Source: Gossypium raimondii
Taxonomy: Eukaryota > Streptophyta > Magnoliopsida > Malvales > Malvaceae
Length of the DNA: 64,000 nt
NCBI RefSeq assembly: GCF_025698545.1
Contig: NC_068575.1
Span: forward strand, 58,785,980-58,849,979
Reading direction: 5' to 3'
Position 1 is the stretch's first letter, and each line of letters starts with the position of its first letter. This document shows positions 1-12,997 of the stretch, one piece after another. The translations under genes and the position numbers were made by a program. The notes under the pieces are model-generated. The model was not told where the DNA came from and did no database searches. It saw only the letters and a list, made by a program, of their open reading frames with translations.

Positions 1-254
1 AAATACAAACCACCTAGAAAAGTAAACATATGTAAACAATCAAAGCAATATTTGACCCAATAAAAAAAACAAAGCAATGCAAACAGATTTTCCATTTTAC
101 GAAGTTCGTTTTGTAATTTGCCGAAATATAAAAAATAAAAAACTAAAAAAGGAACCTTCGCTTTGGTAACTACATAACCATACCTTAAGTACTTATTTAG
201 TTGTCTTCTACTAAGATAAATTAAGACAAACTTTTTATTTTTCTTTCTCTTGAG

Positions 255-425
255 TCTACGACTCTCTCGCTCGCTCGCCCTCTCTCTCTCTATTTCTTTA
301 ATGGCGAGAGAAGAATCAAAACTCATTTGAAATCAAGGTATAGCAATAGCAGCAGAATAGCTTTGCCTATTCACGGCGCGAATCTCGAGAGGACTTCATT
401 GGACTCTCTTCTTATTTTCTCAGGT
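255..425 (+). promoter_or_regulatory. Leader / start region of the URGT gene, with a 9-codon uORF
   Basis: A pyrimidine-rich CTCTCT tract at about 262-297 looks like the Y-patch common near plant transcription starts. It is followed at 301-330 by a short uORF (MAREESKLI, stop TGA). A plausible donor after CTCAG near 423 and an acceptor TTGCAG ending at 1873 would make 425-1873 a long intron in the 5' leader, as is common in plant nucleotide-sugar transporter genes. The transcription start and the leader intron are inferred; the uORF is read directly. Confidence 0.4.
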
Positions 426-1961
426 TCGTTCAATTTTTTTTTTTTTTTGCTTCCGTTCATTTCGTCGGATTTTTCTTTCCCTTTTCTAATTACGTTTCGA
501 TTCGATTTTGTTTTCTTTTTTGTATATTGCGAATTTTCTTTGTTGTTTTGATTCCTTTAACGAAATATTTATTTATTTTGATTCTGCTTTGACGTGTTTT
601 TTCCTGTACTTTTCATTTATTTGTTATATTTGGATTGAAATTGCTTCTTCTTTTTAAATTATGTTTTAGAAATTAAACTTAATTAGGTAAAGCTTTAAAG
701 AGCGACGGATCTACTTATAAATAGTAAAATATTTCTCAAATTTTTCGAAAATAATATGAGTATCGTATATTTTCTAGTAAATGCGTAAAATATTCATTCC
801 TTGAACTGAAAAAAAATTAGTATTTATTTTATTATATACTTAGATCTTAGCAAACAGGTCAAATACATGTAGCTGGAATGGTTTCAATTCCCTTCATATT
901 TTTATATTAAATGAAAATGCGCCAAATCCGGGCCCAAATAAGAAAAGAAATTTTGTTTGATGGAGGACTTATTGTTAGTTGTTTAGGTTTTAATGGAATA
1001 AGCAGTTAACAGATGTTATAAAGACGGCTTTAGATAAGAAAAAAAGCATTTGTTAATTGTTATGTTTCTTTGTTTCGTCATTTCTTTTATATGGTTATTG
1101 TTATTAAAGCTGCTCGAGTGCCGAAATCTGGCTGCTCTGCCGTTTACTATAAAGTGCAGACATTTCTTTGGTTCATTTCGGGAACTTAATTTGAATTTGG
1201 ATATCAAAATTTTCTGACCTACTTAAAATTATTGAATCTGAAACTATTTAACCTGAGAAGTTTGATATGTGCCGAGAATAAGGTATGGGACATGGATCCC
1301 ACATTGGAAAGTATAAGATCTTTTTTTGGGGGAGTTTATACGTACCGAGGCTCTTTCACCCTAACAACCAGTTTCTGGATGTTGTTCTCCGTAAGTTCAT
1401 GTAAAATATTTGCAGGTACTGTTCAATTTTAAGTGGACCGGTTTGAGAATCACGAATCTTAGGAAATAATTTTTGAAATCTTAAATTTGGAGTTGATTCA
1501 GCCCAAACCCAGATCCAGCTTCTTTAAATCATTCTCAAAGTATAAATTTGAATTTCTAGATTTGGCGGCTCAGAAGAGCTGGGGAGATATAATTTTACCT
1601 GTTTTTTTTCTTTCAAATTGATAGCCTCCTATGATTGTTCTGAAAAATGTGTTTAATGTTTATAGTATTTTTTCTGCTTTTTATTTGCTCTGTCATTTCT
1701 GAAATGAAAGTTCTTTATGCTAGTTACTTGTTATTTCTGAAAGAAGAAACTTTCTCCATTGTCTTTATTGCAAGAGGATGCAAGAATGCAAGTTTGTGCT
1801 TTCTTTAACTTTTCATTGTGAATAATTATAAGCTATACTTGTTAAGCAATTCAACTCATTTGTATAGTTGCAGATTTTTTGACAACGGAACATAATTTTT
1901 GCTTGCATGAAAATTTGAGAAACAAGGACTCTGCTTGACAACTTGGAGACTTAAGTTAAAA

Positions 1962-4900
1962 ATGTCATCTGTAAGCAAGGCTGATCGGAAAACAGCTCTG
2001 GATGTGGCCTCATGGTCTTTCAATATTGTCACATCTGTGGGTATAATCATGGTCAATAAAGCCTTGATGGCTACGTACGGCTTCAGTTTTGGTACGTTTT
2101 GAATGAACATCTCACCTGGTAACTTTGATAAACTTTGTCTGCATTACATATTTAATAGATCTATCACTTTGTGTTCATTGTGTTTCCATTTGACTTGTTA
2201 CTCTATGGGTCCAACTCTGTATGGTCAACCTAAGAGGAAGAAACAAAGTCCCAAAAGTATTAGGTCATGAAGTTACATAAATGATTTGGTTTTCCCCATT
2301 TGTTTAGGTTGTTTTTGTGATTACAAACGGAAACTGAAAGAGAAATCCATAAAATTTTGAAAATTTCAATTCACCATTAAAGTGGGAATTTTAAAAGATT
2401 ACTTGACAAACTTTTCAAACAATCCATCTTAAAAGATTTCCACTTTAAACCTGTCCTCTTCCAAATTTTTGGCTTCAATCTTGGACGGAGGATAAATAAA
2501 TTGGAAATTATTTTAGAAAATATTTTTATTTATTTTTGGCTCCAAATTTTAGAAAATATTTTTAGTTTTTATTTTCCATTTTCATTTTGCCTTTATACTT
2601 GAAAGAGGATAAATAAATTGAGAGCTATTTTTTTTCAATTTTCCAAACGATAAGATCTTTTCATTTTTAATGTTAATTATATTCAGAGTATAAGTGGAGA
2701 TGACAAATGAAAATAGTTTCTAAATGCAGACAGGCCTAAATTTTTGAAAGGCTAAGTAACTCTTATAAACATGAAAAATCAAGTGACCTTCATAAGTAGA
2801 TATATGACAAATCATTATGTATAGGACATAACATATTTTGTATTAGATATGGTGTTCATGTGGAAAATTATATGTTTTATATATTTTCTAGACTTATCTT
2901 GGTGGTCAAAGTTATTCCGTGATGTATTCCTGTTTTGTCTGTGCAATTCTGTTACGGGGTATGTTTTATCTCTTATTGAATCTAATCAGGTTTAGACGAA
3001 TATTATTATTATACAATTATAATGGCTACATGTGTAAGAAATTAATTGGAAGATTTTTAACTGAACTTTTGCACTTCTAATATGCCGAGTTTAATGCCTT
3101 TCTAATAGGAGAGCTTAACGAATAAATGAGGGTTAAGAAGTGAATAAACTTTTTAGAGTTTGCTTGACTAAGAAGTTGCCTTTCATTACAAATGTTTTCT
3201 TATTCAGCTTTTGTTTGAAACTTCAGCAAGTGGACACTCACGCAGTTAGAAATCGGGTCTCCATCTTGGATATCTTGGTTCAAATCCCATTGATTGGCCC
3301 AGATTCCTTAAATATCAAAACATAGCTTACATATAAAAAATATTACTTCTTTTGACTGTTAATTATGATGAAGAAAGTCAAATTGTAACAACACTTACTG
3401 CGTATCCAGAAACTAATGCTGTGTCCCATTTATTTCTGTGCTGCAGCTACAACATTAACAGGTTTGCATTTTGCCACTACAACCCTGTTAACTGTTCTTC
3501 TTAGATGGCTGGGTTATATTCAGGACTCTCATATACCATTACCCGATCTTCTCAAGTTTGTTTTGTTTGCAAACTTCTCTATTGTTGGAATGAATGTGAG
3601 TTTGATGTGGAATTCTGTGGGCTTCTACCAGGTCAGTTTTCGTTACTTGGATTATTATCTCTTCTATGCTTGATCTTTTGGAAGTTGTCATATTCCTTTT
3701 ACAAATTATTCTCAGATAGCAAAGCTGAGCATGATTCCAGTATCTTGCTTTCTGGAAGTTGTTTTTGACAAGGTTCGCTACTCAAGGGATACAAAACTTA
3801 GCATTTTACTAGTTCTCCTTGGAGTTGCTGTCTGCACTGTTACTGATGTGAGTGTCAACGTCAAGGGTTTTTTAGCTGCTGTAATTGCAGTCTGGAGCAC
3901 AGCCCTGCAACAATATGTAAGTAAATCTGCATGAAATCATGCTTTTACCTAAGGTGCAACATATTGGAAGGTTTTGATAGTAATGTTCTATATTTTTATG
4001 ACTGAACAAGTTTTTTGAATGGGTTTGTCATGTTTGACCCATTCCATAAATGAGACACCAGCCATGCCTAAATCTTGTTCATGGATTGATATTTTGGGTC
4101 TTTCTTCTTTTCTCTTATATATTTATTACTTTTGCAGTATGTGCATTTTCTTCAACGCAAGCATTCTTTAGGATCTTTTGACTTATTGGGACATACTGCT
4201 CCGGTACAAGCTGCAAGCCTTCTGTTAGCTGGTCCTTTTGTGGACTATTGGTTAACAGAGAAAAAGGTCTATGCCTATAACTACACTACGATATCAATGG
4301 TAAGGTTCTTATCCTAGTTGACGAGAATCTATTTGGTAATAGTAATGCTCCATTTTACTAGCATGCCTTCTGGTAAAAGTCATTGCAGCTGATTCAATTC
4401 CTTTGGGCATGTTTGTGCTTTTAAATTATGTTGGTATATTTAGGGATGCATTTCCGTCTGGTTTGAGCATTCACTCTTATTATCTGCTGCCTTTGAGTGT
4501 TACAAAATGCCAAATGTCCTTCATTGTCATTGCAAAATTGCTATAGCTGGCAGTCCCAAATATGGTTGTTATCATCTGCACCAGCGCATTTAATAAGGAA
4601 TGAAGTAATCTGAACAAACTTTGTGATTTTGTATTCTATAACAGTTTATTTACTTGATTATGCCACATTAATTAGACCAAATAGGCAGTCAATAGGATCT
4701 TCCTGACAGACCCAGAAAGAGTCCTGTGCTTGCTGGCAAGAAATTGAGATAATCTATTTCTCAGCAGAGTTCATACTGAGGTTATTTACGTTCTTGCATC
4801 TGGTTATTACAAGGATTCGCAAATAAGAATATGGAAGTTTCAACTGTCTTACTTATTTTGAATTTTCAAGTGCACATTCTTCTGTCTTATCCCCTTCGCC

Positions 4901-5386
4901 AAGCCAACTTTCTAACATGTATTGAGTGAGATCATGATGCTTCTAACATGTAAAAACTCTGCTTCCTGGTGCATGTGCGAGTTCAGTAATGAATATTAAT
5001 AGATTTTGCTTTCAGACAATCATGACTACAGTAAACAATATTCTGTTTGCTTGCAGTTCTTCATAATCCTATCATGCACCATTGCCGTTGGTACAAACCT
5101 CAGCCAGTTCATCTGCATCGGCCGGTTTACTGCCGTATCATTCCAAGTGCTTGGCCATATGAAGACTATTCTTGTCCTGATTTTAGGATTCCTTTTCTTC
5201 GGCAAAGAAGGTCTTAATCTACATGTAATCCTGGGTATGGTCATTGCAGTTGCAGGAATGATCTGGTATGGTAATGCCTCCTCCAAGCCCGGAGGAAAGG
5301 AGCGTTGGACTTATTCAGCTCCAAGCGACAAATCACAAAAACCAGACAATTTATTCGGTTCTACTGAAACAGACGAGAAGGTTTAA
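1962..5386 (+). CDS. UDP-rhamnose/UDP-galactose transporter (URGT4/NST-KT1-like), 5 coding exons, 335 aa
   Basis: Coding exons are 1962-2091, 3447-3631, 3716-3916, 4138-4299 and 5057-5386; they total 1008 nt in frame with GT..AG introns. The product is a multi-pass membrane protein of the plant KT/TPT nucleotide-sugar transporter family. These proteins exchange cytosolic UDP-rhamnose or UDP-galactose for UMP across the Golgi membrane to supply cell-wall glycan synthesis. Recognisable blocks are [12 protein letters not shown] (residues ~26-37), the ATTLTG block after the first junction, [23 protein letters not shown] and [13 protein letters not shown]. The tail SSKPGGKER...TDEKV matches the URGT4-6 subgroup. 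The start is the first ATG after the probable leader intron and gives the usual N-terminus with no extension. The next gene downstream is BRI1; in Arabidopsis URGT4 (At4g39390) also borders BRI1, which supports URGT4 over URGT5/6. Substrate preference is inferred from family. Confidence 0.93.
2303..2740. mobile_element. Probable MITE in intron 1 of the transporter gene
   Basis: The AT-rich block begins TTTAGGTTGTTTTTGTG and ends in the approximate reverse complement, GCAGACAGGCCTAAA, which suggests degenerate terminal inverted repeats. Inside, a GGATAAATAAATTG motif occurs twice about 115 bp apart. No coding capacity is visible. Superfamily is undetermined and the boundaries rest only on the degenerate ends. 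Confidence 0.35.
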
Positions 5387-7785
5387 AGATTCGATTACAG
5401 GTTTAACAGTTAAAAAGGGTAAAGATAAAAGAGACGAAAACTGAGCCATTTACACAGAGGATCGGAATTATTACAACTTTTCGTTCCTTTTTTATTTCTT
5501 TCTTTTGTTGCACTCATAATGGTTAATCATTTTCATGTTCCTTTAATTTATAATCCAAGGTGAAAATTATGCTGTTGATAGAGGAAGCAAATTCCCTGTA
5601 AATCCAGCGTCGTTTTCCTCTAATAATATTTGCTTATAGTAATTTATTTACATTGCCTTTTCAATTTATTTTCTCATCTTGGTAATTAGAACTAGGTTCG
5701 GTATCCTTTTGCCCATTTCTCCAACAATTCTGGTAACTGAGGTGAACCCCAAATCCACTGAAATTCCAAGGTTCGATCTTAAATGAGCTTTAGCTAAATT
5801 TAAAGTTTTGTAATGTACGGAAAATTGTTTAATTAATAAAAGGTTTATATTGTACAATAATAAGAGTTTAGTTGAAATGTTAAGGTGTTTGAAGATTTAA
5901 GTCTTAACACAACCATTTGTGATTTATTTTAAGTTTAATTTGAGTTTAAATTGAGATATTGTTCAATGTGATGTAAATTTTTGCTCCAATTGTGACGGCA
6001 TGTTTTGAGCCAGATGATTTCTTTTTGAACTTGGGCTAACACGTAGATAGACTTTTTTGCAACTCGAATTGCTAATTTATTAATAAAAATATTTTTATTT
6101 CAAATTAATTATAAAAATATATTAATATTAATAATTTCAGACAACAAAAATAAGTAATTTTTTAAAAATAATTATTTCAACTCAATTAAGTAATTTGAGA
6201 TTCTTACATTCAAAGCTTAAGGATAAGAATAGTACAGTGATGGCATCACAGCACTCAAGTGCTGATATCTATTAGGGCCAGGGGTGCATAATACATACGA
6301 GGGAAAGAGGATAGGGGAGTTGAATTCCCAGAGCAAATAGAGCCCTTTTCAGGAGTAGAAGAGTATTCTTGTATGCACATTAATAGTGGCCCCATTCCTT
6401 AATTTTCGCTCATTAAATTCTTCAAACATCTTTGAAAAAATTGGCAGATCCTGTCGTATTCATAAGCCCCTCCCATTATAGGTTGATCACCAAATGAGAT
6501 TTCGTTTTGATTTTGTGGGTTTACTATTGCTATTAAATGGTATACCGTCCCCTTCTCTCCACTGGAAAAACAAAATCAATCAACCTCTCGCTTCTCACTT
6601 TTAAGCTCCTTCAATTTATGGATTTTAGGGAAAGTACTGAACATAATATACAGTGATTCAAATTGAACTTCATTAAAAAAAATACAATTCTTAAATTTTC
6701 ATCATAATTAACAAAAAAATATATTGCAGATACATTGAATTTATTCTAGAAACAATAATATTTAAAATATAGTTATAAAACAAAGAAATAATAGGAAGCC
6801 CGTATACATATAGAAATAAAATGGTCAAATAATGGCGTAATGCCGGCAAGTTAGTTCAAAAACTGTTGCATTTGGGTCCCAAAAAGTCGAGCATCAGCCT
6901 AACATTTTTGGCAATTTCATGGCTGGGAACAGCTGCTGCAACAAATTATTTAGCTGTTTAAATATAATTATATATATAGTATTAAATATAATATATATTC
7001 AATTTTATCTATCAAAAACTAAAATAAATTAAATTAAATTAATCAGTAGCTTGTTCAAGCGAGATTAAAATATTAGAATTTATCATATATCGAGAACTCA
7101 AAATGTGGTCGCTGATTGAATGGTCAAGTGCGTGAATAAAGGTCCCTCGATTTTATTGTTGTTTGAGGAATCCCTGTCTCTAGTACAAGGGGTTTTGCTT
7201 TCTGATAGTGGTGTCTTCACAGGGGCCTGATTAAATATTTGATGTAATCACTTAATGATATTTTTTCTACTAAAAAAACTCGCAATAATTATGCTTAAAC
7301 ATGGAATTTAATTTTTTTTAAATAGTATTTAACAAATTTAAAATTTATTTTCTTATACTATATCATCATCCCTTATTATATAGTAAAAGTTTGACGGTAG
7401 CCAATATAAATTATATAAATAATAATTTAAATTAAAAATCGTCAAGTTAATGAGGCATGTATATTAAAAGATTGTAATAATATCTTAGATTTAATTATTA
7501 GGTTTAAAGTTAAAGAAAAAAGGTCATTAAGTTGAAAAATATAGTCATTATGACTTTATTTTTGTGCATTCATTCATTCTCTTTCACAATCAAATTGACA
7601 ACAAAATAATAAAGGGGAAGGGGGTCTCCTTTTATGTCTTCATCTCTCCTTTTTCTTTTATCTTTTCTTACCGCTTTCTTTTGTGAGCGTGCGAGTCTCG
7701 CCTGAAAATGTCTTTTATTTATGTCCAACTCTTTTTAATTCACCAATTATTATTATTTTTGGTTTAACAATAATAAATTAATTAA
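5387..7785. other. Intergenic: transporter 3' UTR and AT-rich spacer
   Basis: The first 200-250 bp are probably the transporter 3' UTR. The rest is AT-rich spacer with no exon-like reading frame on either strand. A less AT-rich patch at 6230-6480 has no frame that I can support. I see no gene here. Confidence 0.6.
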
Positions 7786-8392
7786 GGGTAAACTACCAAA
7801 ACAGTCATTTTTATTTCCCTTAAGTTACATTTTGGTTATCTATGTTGGAAATGTTACGGTTTAATCACTTACGTTAACTTATTGTAACATTTTAGGCATT
7901 GAGCCGTTAATTGCCATTAACAGTGTAATGGTAAGCTGACGTGATACATTAAATCATCATTTCAAACAGAAATTTTAGGTTAAATTATACAATTGGTCTC
8001 CATATTTTTTCGTTTTGAGCAATTTATTTTATTCTTTTATGTTCTTTTAAATTTTCTTTTTTTTTTCTCTCTTTATTTTCTATTCTCTTCTGCTTCTCCC
8101 TCTATTTTTCTCCCTTCTCCATCTCTTTTAACGTAAAAGGAAAAAAATTAAATTGTCCAAAACGAAAAGTTATATATGGACTAATTGTATATTTTAACCT
8201 AAAATTTTCATTTGAAATGATGATTTAACGTGTCACGTCAACTTACCAATACACCGTTAATTGTAATTAACGCTTAGTGACTAAAATGTTACAACGCAAT
8301 AACGTAAGTGACTAAAACGTAATATTTCAAATATAAGTGACTAAAATGTAACCTAAGAGAAAAAAAAAAGTAGCTATTTTGATAATTTACCC
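7786..8392. mobile_element. Long-TIR MITE, Mutator-like (MULE) type, ~607 bp
   Basis: The element begins GGGTAAACTACCAAAA and ends TTTTGATAATTTACCC. The two arms, about 230 bp each, are reverse complements with scattered mismatches: for example TAAGTTACATTTTGG near the left end pairs with CTAAAATGTAACCTA near the right, and GTAAGCTGACGTGATAC pairs with GTGTCACGTCAACTTAC. The centre is pyrimidine-rich (CTTTTTTTTTCTCTC). The flanks carry an approximate 9-bp duplication, ATTAATTAA on the left and ATGAGTTAA on the right (7/9). Long arms plus a 9-bp duplication are typical of MULE-derived MITEs. There is no transposase. Confidence 0.8.
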
Positions 8393-9683
8393 ATGAGTTA
8401 ATATGATTTTTTATATTAACGTTTATAGAATCATAAATTTCCTTTTAATAAAAACGTTTTTATTATTTATTTTTCATTTGTGCCCACCCGAATTTAATGA
8501 TCTTTTATTACGACTCCATTCATATATAAATCTACTTCATTCTTGGATGTCATAATTTTATATATAATATACACAATAAATATAAACACATTCATACGAC
8601 ACAATAATGTATCAATATATGAATATCATGTGATGGCCTAATAGTTAATGGTTGCCCTAGGTGTGGCCTGAGTTCAAGTTGCGCTAGTTACGTTTGTTGT
8701 TTGGACTTTGCCATCTTTGCCACATTATATGATTCTCTTATTTTTAGTCCCTCGTCATCTTAAAATTATTTTCTTCATGCCTCGTCTGGTTATTAGATAT
8801 AAAATAAAGAATAGTGAGTACAAATTTAAATTTGAAATCGAAAGGCGAATAATAATTCTTATAAAAGATATAATCTATTCAAAATAAGCAAATAAAAAAT
8901 TCCGTCTCCATTTTAAAAAGCAATTCACGGGAGTAACTAAATAATACTAATTAAATTAATTTGTTGCGAACCGACACGTATAAAAATAATACTCTTACAA
9001 AACGTAGCATTAATGTTTTTAATATTTTTAGTTTTCACAATTTTAGCTTTTTTTTCGTGAATATTCCTCCTATAAAAATAGATATTCCAATTTCTACTTC
9101 AGTTTTAACCTTTTAAAGAATCCCACAAAGATGGGAATGGTCAAGATTCACGGTTTGGTTGAATTGATATACAATAACCAAAGATAGAGTATGTTTTCGA
9201 TTCTCGAATCAACTTATTCGATTAATTTATTTTAATCCATTTTTAAAAATTTAATCTATGTTATTAACTTTTTTAAGTAGGTTATCTATACTAATATATT
9301 TTTTATATTTAAAATAAGATATATTACTTAAATGTATTTTATTTTTTATTAAAAATTATTTATAGTGGCATTTGAACCTACGCTAATACATAAAATCTTA
9401 AATTTATCATTAAACAAAAGTTTTATTTTGATTTTTACATATATTTTAATTTTATTATGATTTCATATGTTTAAAATTCATTTTACTTACAATTTAATCT
9501 ATCTTATTGTTTTAATATCGTACATATTTAATGCATTATTATTAATTAGTTTTAAACATACATTTTATTGTTTATTATATGTTATTTTGAAACATAAATC
9601 TACATTCTAATTACGTGATTTCCTCATGCATACACATAAAATATAGTTTGTAATTATTTATTAACTTTTTAAGTCTTACCTCA
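8393..9683. other. Intergenic AT-rich spacer with SINE remnant
   Basis: No coding exon is visible on either strand. Apart from the SINE-like piece listed separately, the stretch is AT-rich and of low complexity. Confidence 0.6.
8633..8725 (+). mobile_element. SINE-like fragment, family A copy 1
   Basis: A tRNA-like head carries TGGCCTAATAGTTAATGG (A-box-like) and CTGAGTTCAAGTTGCG (B-box-like) at about 50 bp spacing. It aligns with the longer copy at 50243-50356: both share a GTG.TGGCCT..TGA/TAAT start, a CCTTAAGTGTGG or CCTAGGTGTGG block, and a TTC.A.TTGCGC block. This copy has no clear poly(A) end and looks old. Confidence 0.5.
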
Positions 9684-10190
9684 CTGGAGACTTGATCATG
9701 GGCAGTCAGAAGGTCCGCCAAAAAATTGGGAGGGTTTGGGTAAAAAAAGGCTCGGGTCTGACTTGGTCCGAATTTGTAAAAAAATAATAATAATTGATGT
9801 TTTTCCACTGATTTGCTATCATTTTATTATTATATTGCCACTGTTTTGTTATTATTATTTGGATATTATATAATTCTTATTTTATTGTTAATTTTACTAC
9901 TATTTTAGAGACATTTATTTGTTAAGTTACACCTATCTTTGTGTTATTTAAGTATAGTGACTTTTTAAAATTTATTTTCAATTTGTTGAGAAACTTTTAT
10001 TTTAATGTTTTTAGTGTATTTGATGTATTATATTTTTAAAATTTATTTTTATATAAAAAATTTTAATACAGGTCAGGTCGAACTGAATTTTAACTTTTTT
10101 ATCTAAATCGAGCCTAAACCTATAAAACGGATCTAAAAAATTATTACGATCCAACCCAAACTTGACCCGATCCGCGATAACCTCTTTAAG
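9684..10190. mobile_element. Non-autonomous hAT-like element, ~507 bp
   Basis: The left part reads CTTGATCATGGGCAGTC followed by GGGAGGGTTTGGGTAAAAA, and the right part reads CCAAACTTGACCCGATCCGC then GATAACCTCT. These are degenerate inverted ends of the type I know from plant hAT MITEs (GTGTTCATGGGCCGGGC type). The flanks carry an 8-bp duplication with one mismatch, TTACCTCA at 9676-9683 and TTACCTCC at 10191-10198, as expected for hAT. The middle is AT-rich and non-coding. Confidence 0.55.
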
Positions 10191-10490
10191 TTACCTCCTT
10201 CGGTGATTAATCATTTTATATATAACTCAAAAGGGTAAAATGGGCAGAGGGATATAAAATGAAGTCTTAGATTTCAATTCTCATTTCTTCTTCTCTTTAT
10301 CCTAAGCACCCAAAACAATTGCCATCAAAATATAGTAAAAACCTAACAAACCCAAAAATAATGGGCCCCACTTATTGCGTGTGCTTGTTGGTGCACGTGT
10401 GCTGTTCCTTTCTTTCCTTTCGCTTTGTCCTCTCTAACTTAAATTTTGCTTAAATAAATACTAGTTTTATACCTTAAGGTATACTATACG

Positions 10491-10616
10491 AGTAAAATAA
10501 ACAAAATAATATAGAAATATTTAAATAAAAATATAAATAATTTCATTAATTAGATTGTAGTTAAAAAGACAATCTAATTAATAATTATTATTTAAATATC
10601 TCTATAATATTTTACT
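10491..10616. repeat. Small AT-rich foldback repeat
   Basis: The left arm starts AGTAAAATAAACAAAATAAT and the right arm ends AATATTTTACT. They fold on a short loop around 10560, where TTAATTAGATTGT pairs with ACAATCTAATTAA. The whole unit is about 126 bp. It may be a tiny MITE, but no clean target duplication is visible. Confidence 0.55.
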
Positions 10617-10659
10617 TATAAAAATAAATCATTGCCACACATATACATTGCTAATAGAC

Positions 10660-10905
10660 GATCCCAATTGTTTAATTTCAAGTGCGAAATTATAAATTTT
10701 TTAGGAGTTGAAATTAAATTGTAATTTTACGATAATAAAATATAATTTCATCATTTTAATAATTTATATCTTTATAATTTTAAAGGATTAAATTAAATTT
10801 TATATTTTAAGGAGAATTAAAATATAATTTTATTTTTATTAATTTAAAATTTCTAAATCACTACTTAAATAGAAATTTTTAATTTTAAGACCCTACAGCC
10901 CCTTG
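10660..10905. mobile_element. AT-rich interspersed repeat, family C copy 1
   Basis: AAATTTTTTAGGAGTTGAAA, TTAAATTGTAATTTT and TAATTTAAAATTTC occur in the same order as in the block at 20501-20696, so the two are copies of one family. The right end (ACCCTACAGCCCC) corresponds to the CCCCCTAAGTCCGC end of the other copy. It is non-coding. Confidence 0.5.
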
Positions 10906-12519
10906 TTCCATGTGAATATGGAGTGAACGTCGTTAGGCAACAGATCAAATACTGGGATCCAATATAAAACTATGGTTAAAGTGTGACACTTATAATAAAA
11001 ATGAATTAAATTCAAGTTTGAAAAAAATTTATTGCGATAATAAATTTTAATTGAGTTAGGTATTTAATTTAACAATTGTAATTATTAATTTTCATAGTAA
11101 TTATATAATCTGTAATCTTATAAGGCGAGGATTCATTTATATTGGTGTAAAAATTAAATAATTTTATATTATTCCTTAATTTTTATATGATTAATATTTT
11201 AATAACCCAATTGTTAAAGTTATCAATTTATCAATATATTTATACTTGTCATGCATGTAAACTTTTGAAATGATCGATATTTCTATCGTATTAATCTAAA
11301 CTATTGTATATATTAATGCATGTAAAAGTACTTAAAATTTACACCGATTTAAGTGGATCATCCCCATTTTATAATGGGTAATTATTTTGCCAACTGCTAG
11401 TGAAGTAGAAAAGCTCCACAAGCGGGTCTAATATGATACCAAATGTCTTTTTTTTAAGGGTTAATATTTGATACACTGACAAAAAATCTTTTTTATTCCG
11501 CAAGTAGTTTTAAAAAATTGTCATGTGTCTAGTTTTTTAAAATATTTATTTTTTTATATTTTATTATACCCTTATAAGATATTTGCCAATCCCCTAATAC
11601 TTATTGTGCATTCTAAAACTCCTCAAGCAATGTACCAAATATTTTTTCCTTTTTAAATTATTTAATTATTATGAAAATTTATTTAATACACATCGTCAGT
11701 GGAGTTTTAATCTCCACAAATAGGGTTAAGGGATTGACAAGTGTCTCAGAATAATAGTATAGTAAATATTAAATAAATATTTAAAGAAAAAACGATACAA
11801 AATAAATTTTTAAGGTTGTTTGTAGAATAAACTAATATACCAAATAGTTATTTTTTATTAGAAAGTGTATAAGGTAATAATCCTAATTAGTTTTATAAAA
11901 ATAAATAAATTATTATAATGATTAAATAACAAAATAATATTCTTATTTTAAAACTACAATTTATCTTTCATTGACAACATGCTGATATAAACATCCACGT
12001 TCCATAAACTCATCCAATCATTGTCCTTAAAAGGTTGTAGGAAAATCCTTGAATGACGTGGCACTAAACAAGGGAGAGTACTCGAAGTATTTACAGACAA
12101 AAGAGAATCACAGAGAATTTACGGTAAATTTGGTGATGTGGTAAAGAAAAAAAAAATCAAAAAGTTAACTGTAAAACAGTAAAAAAGGATTTCACCTTAT
12201 CTATTGTCTCTATTATATTGAGTATTGACCGAGTTTCATGTTTTTCACAAAAATATGTTATATTATTATAAATATTTATATAAAACGAATAAAAACCCAC
12301 ACAATAAAAATTCAACTTCGCGTCATAATATTAAATGTTGATTTGATTTTTATAAACATTTAATAAATATATGTTTTGTGTTCTTTTTTTTTCACCGCAT
12401 AATCTAATATTAATGTAAGCGTCCTCTGTATTTGCTGTGTTGGAGTAATAATTTTTTTCACTTATGTTTTTGCTATTTCCAGATTCGAGACAATGCTGAG
12501 TAAATGGGGAAGTAATTAA
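10906..12519. other. Intergenic AT-rich spacer
   Basis: No exon-like frame, RNA gene or clear repeat boundary was found. The sequence is AT-rich with short homopolymer runs. Confidence 0.55.
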
Positions 12520-12997
12520 TGGTATTTACACTTCGGTTAAAATTAAATTAATTAATTAACTGGTCGATGGTCAAATTTAGTTTAGTCGAAAGTTGATTAA
12601 TGAATTTTTGAAATTTCTATTATCAGTTAATTCGGTTTGAAATTGGGTAACTAATCGAAATATTTATTGTTTTCAAAATTTATGTTGGGTTTGTTAACTT
12701 TCGAGACTGATGTAGTGTTTCTAATATCTTATTTGTTATTTTTATCTCCATTTAAAATTTTTGACTATTAAATAAAAGAAAATGAACATTAGCAATGTAT
12801 TTTTTATATGTTTTATACTTATTTTAACAAAAGATAAAATATATATTTCGTTAATTTAATTAACCAAAATATTTCGTTCAATTAATATATTTGAAAAAAC
12901 CGGTTCAATTAACGGTTAAAGAATTTTACATTTAAGATAATTCAATTAATAGTAATTTAGTTTGAATATTAATTGAACCGATTATTTGAACACCCTA
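12520..12997. mobile_element. hAT-like MITE, family H copy 1
   Basis: The block aligns with the copy at 34921-35343. Shared features are a left end related to GGTGTTCAAACTTTGATTAA, an internal TTAACAAAA..GATAAA then TTTCGTTAATT.GGTTAACC region, and AACGGTTAAAGA near the right end. The right end reads TTTGAACACCCTA, the inverse of the TAGGGGTGTTCAAA terminus. The left terminus is degenerate, so that boundary is approximate. Confidence 0.55.

Noticed and set aside
6230-6480. Less AT-rich patch considered as a ncRNA or miRNA precursor
   Set aside because: The only palindrome (AGCACTCAAGTGCT) is too short. No miRNA-like stem or known mature sequence was recognised.
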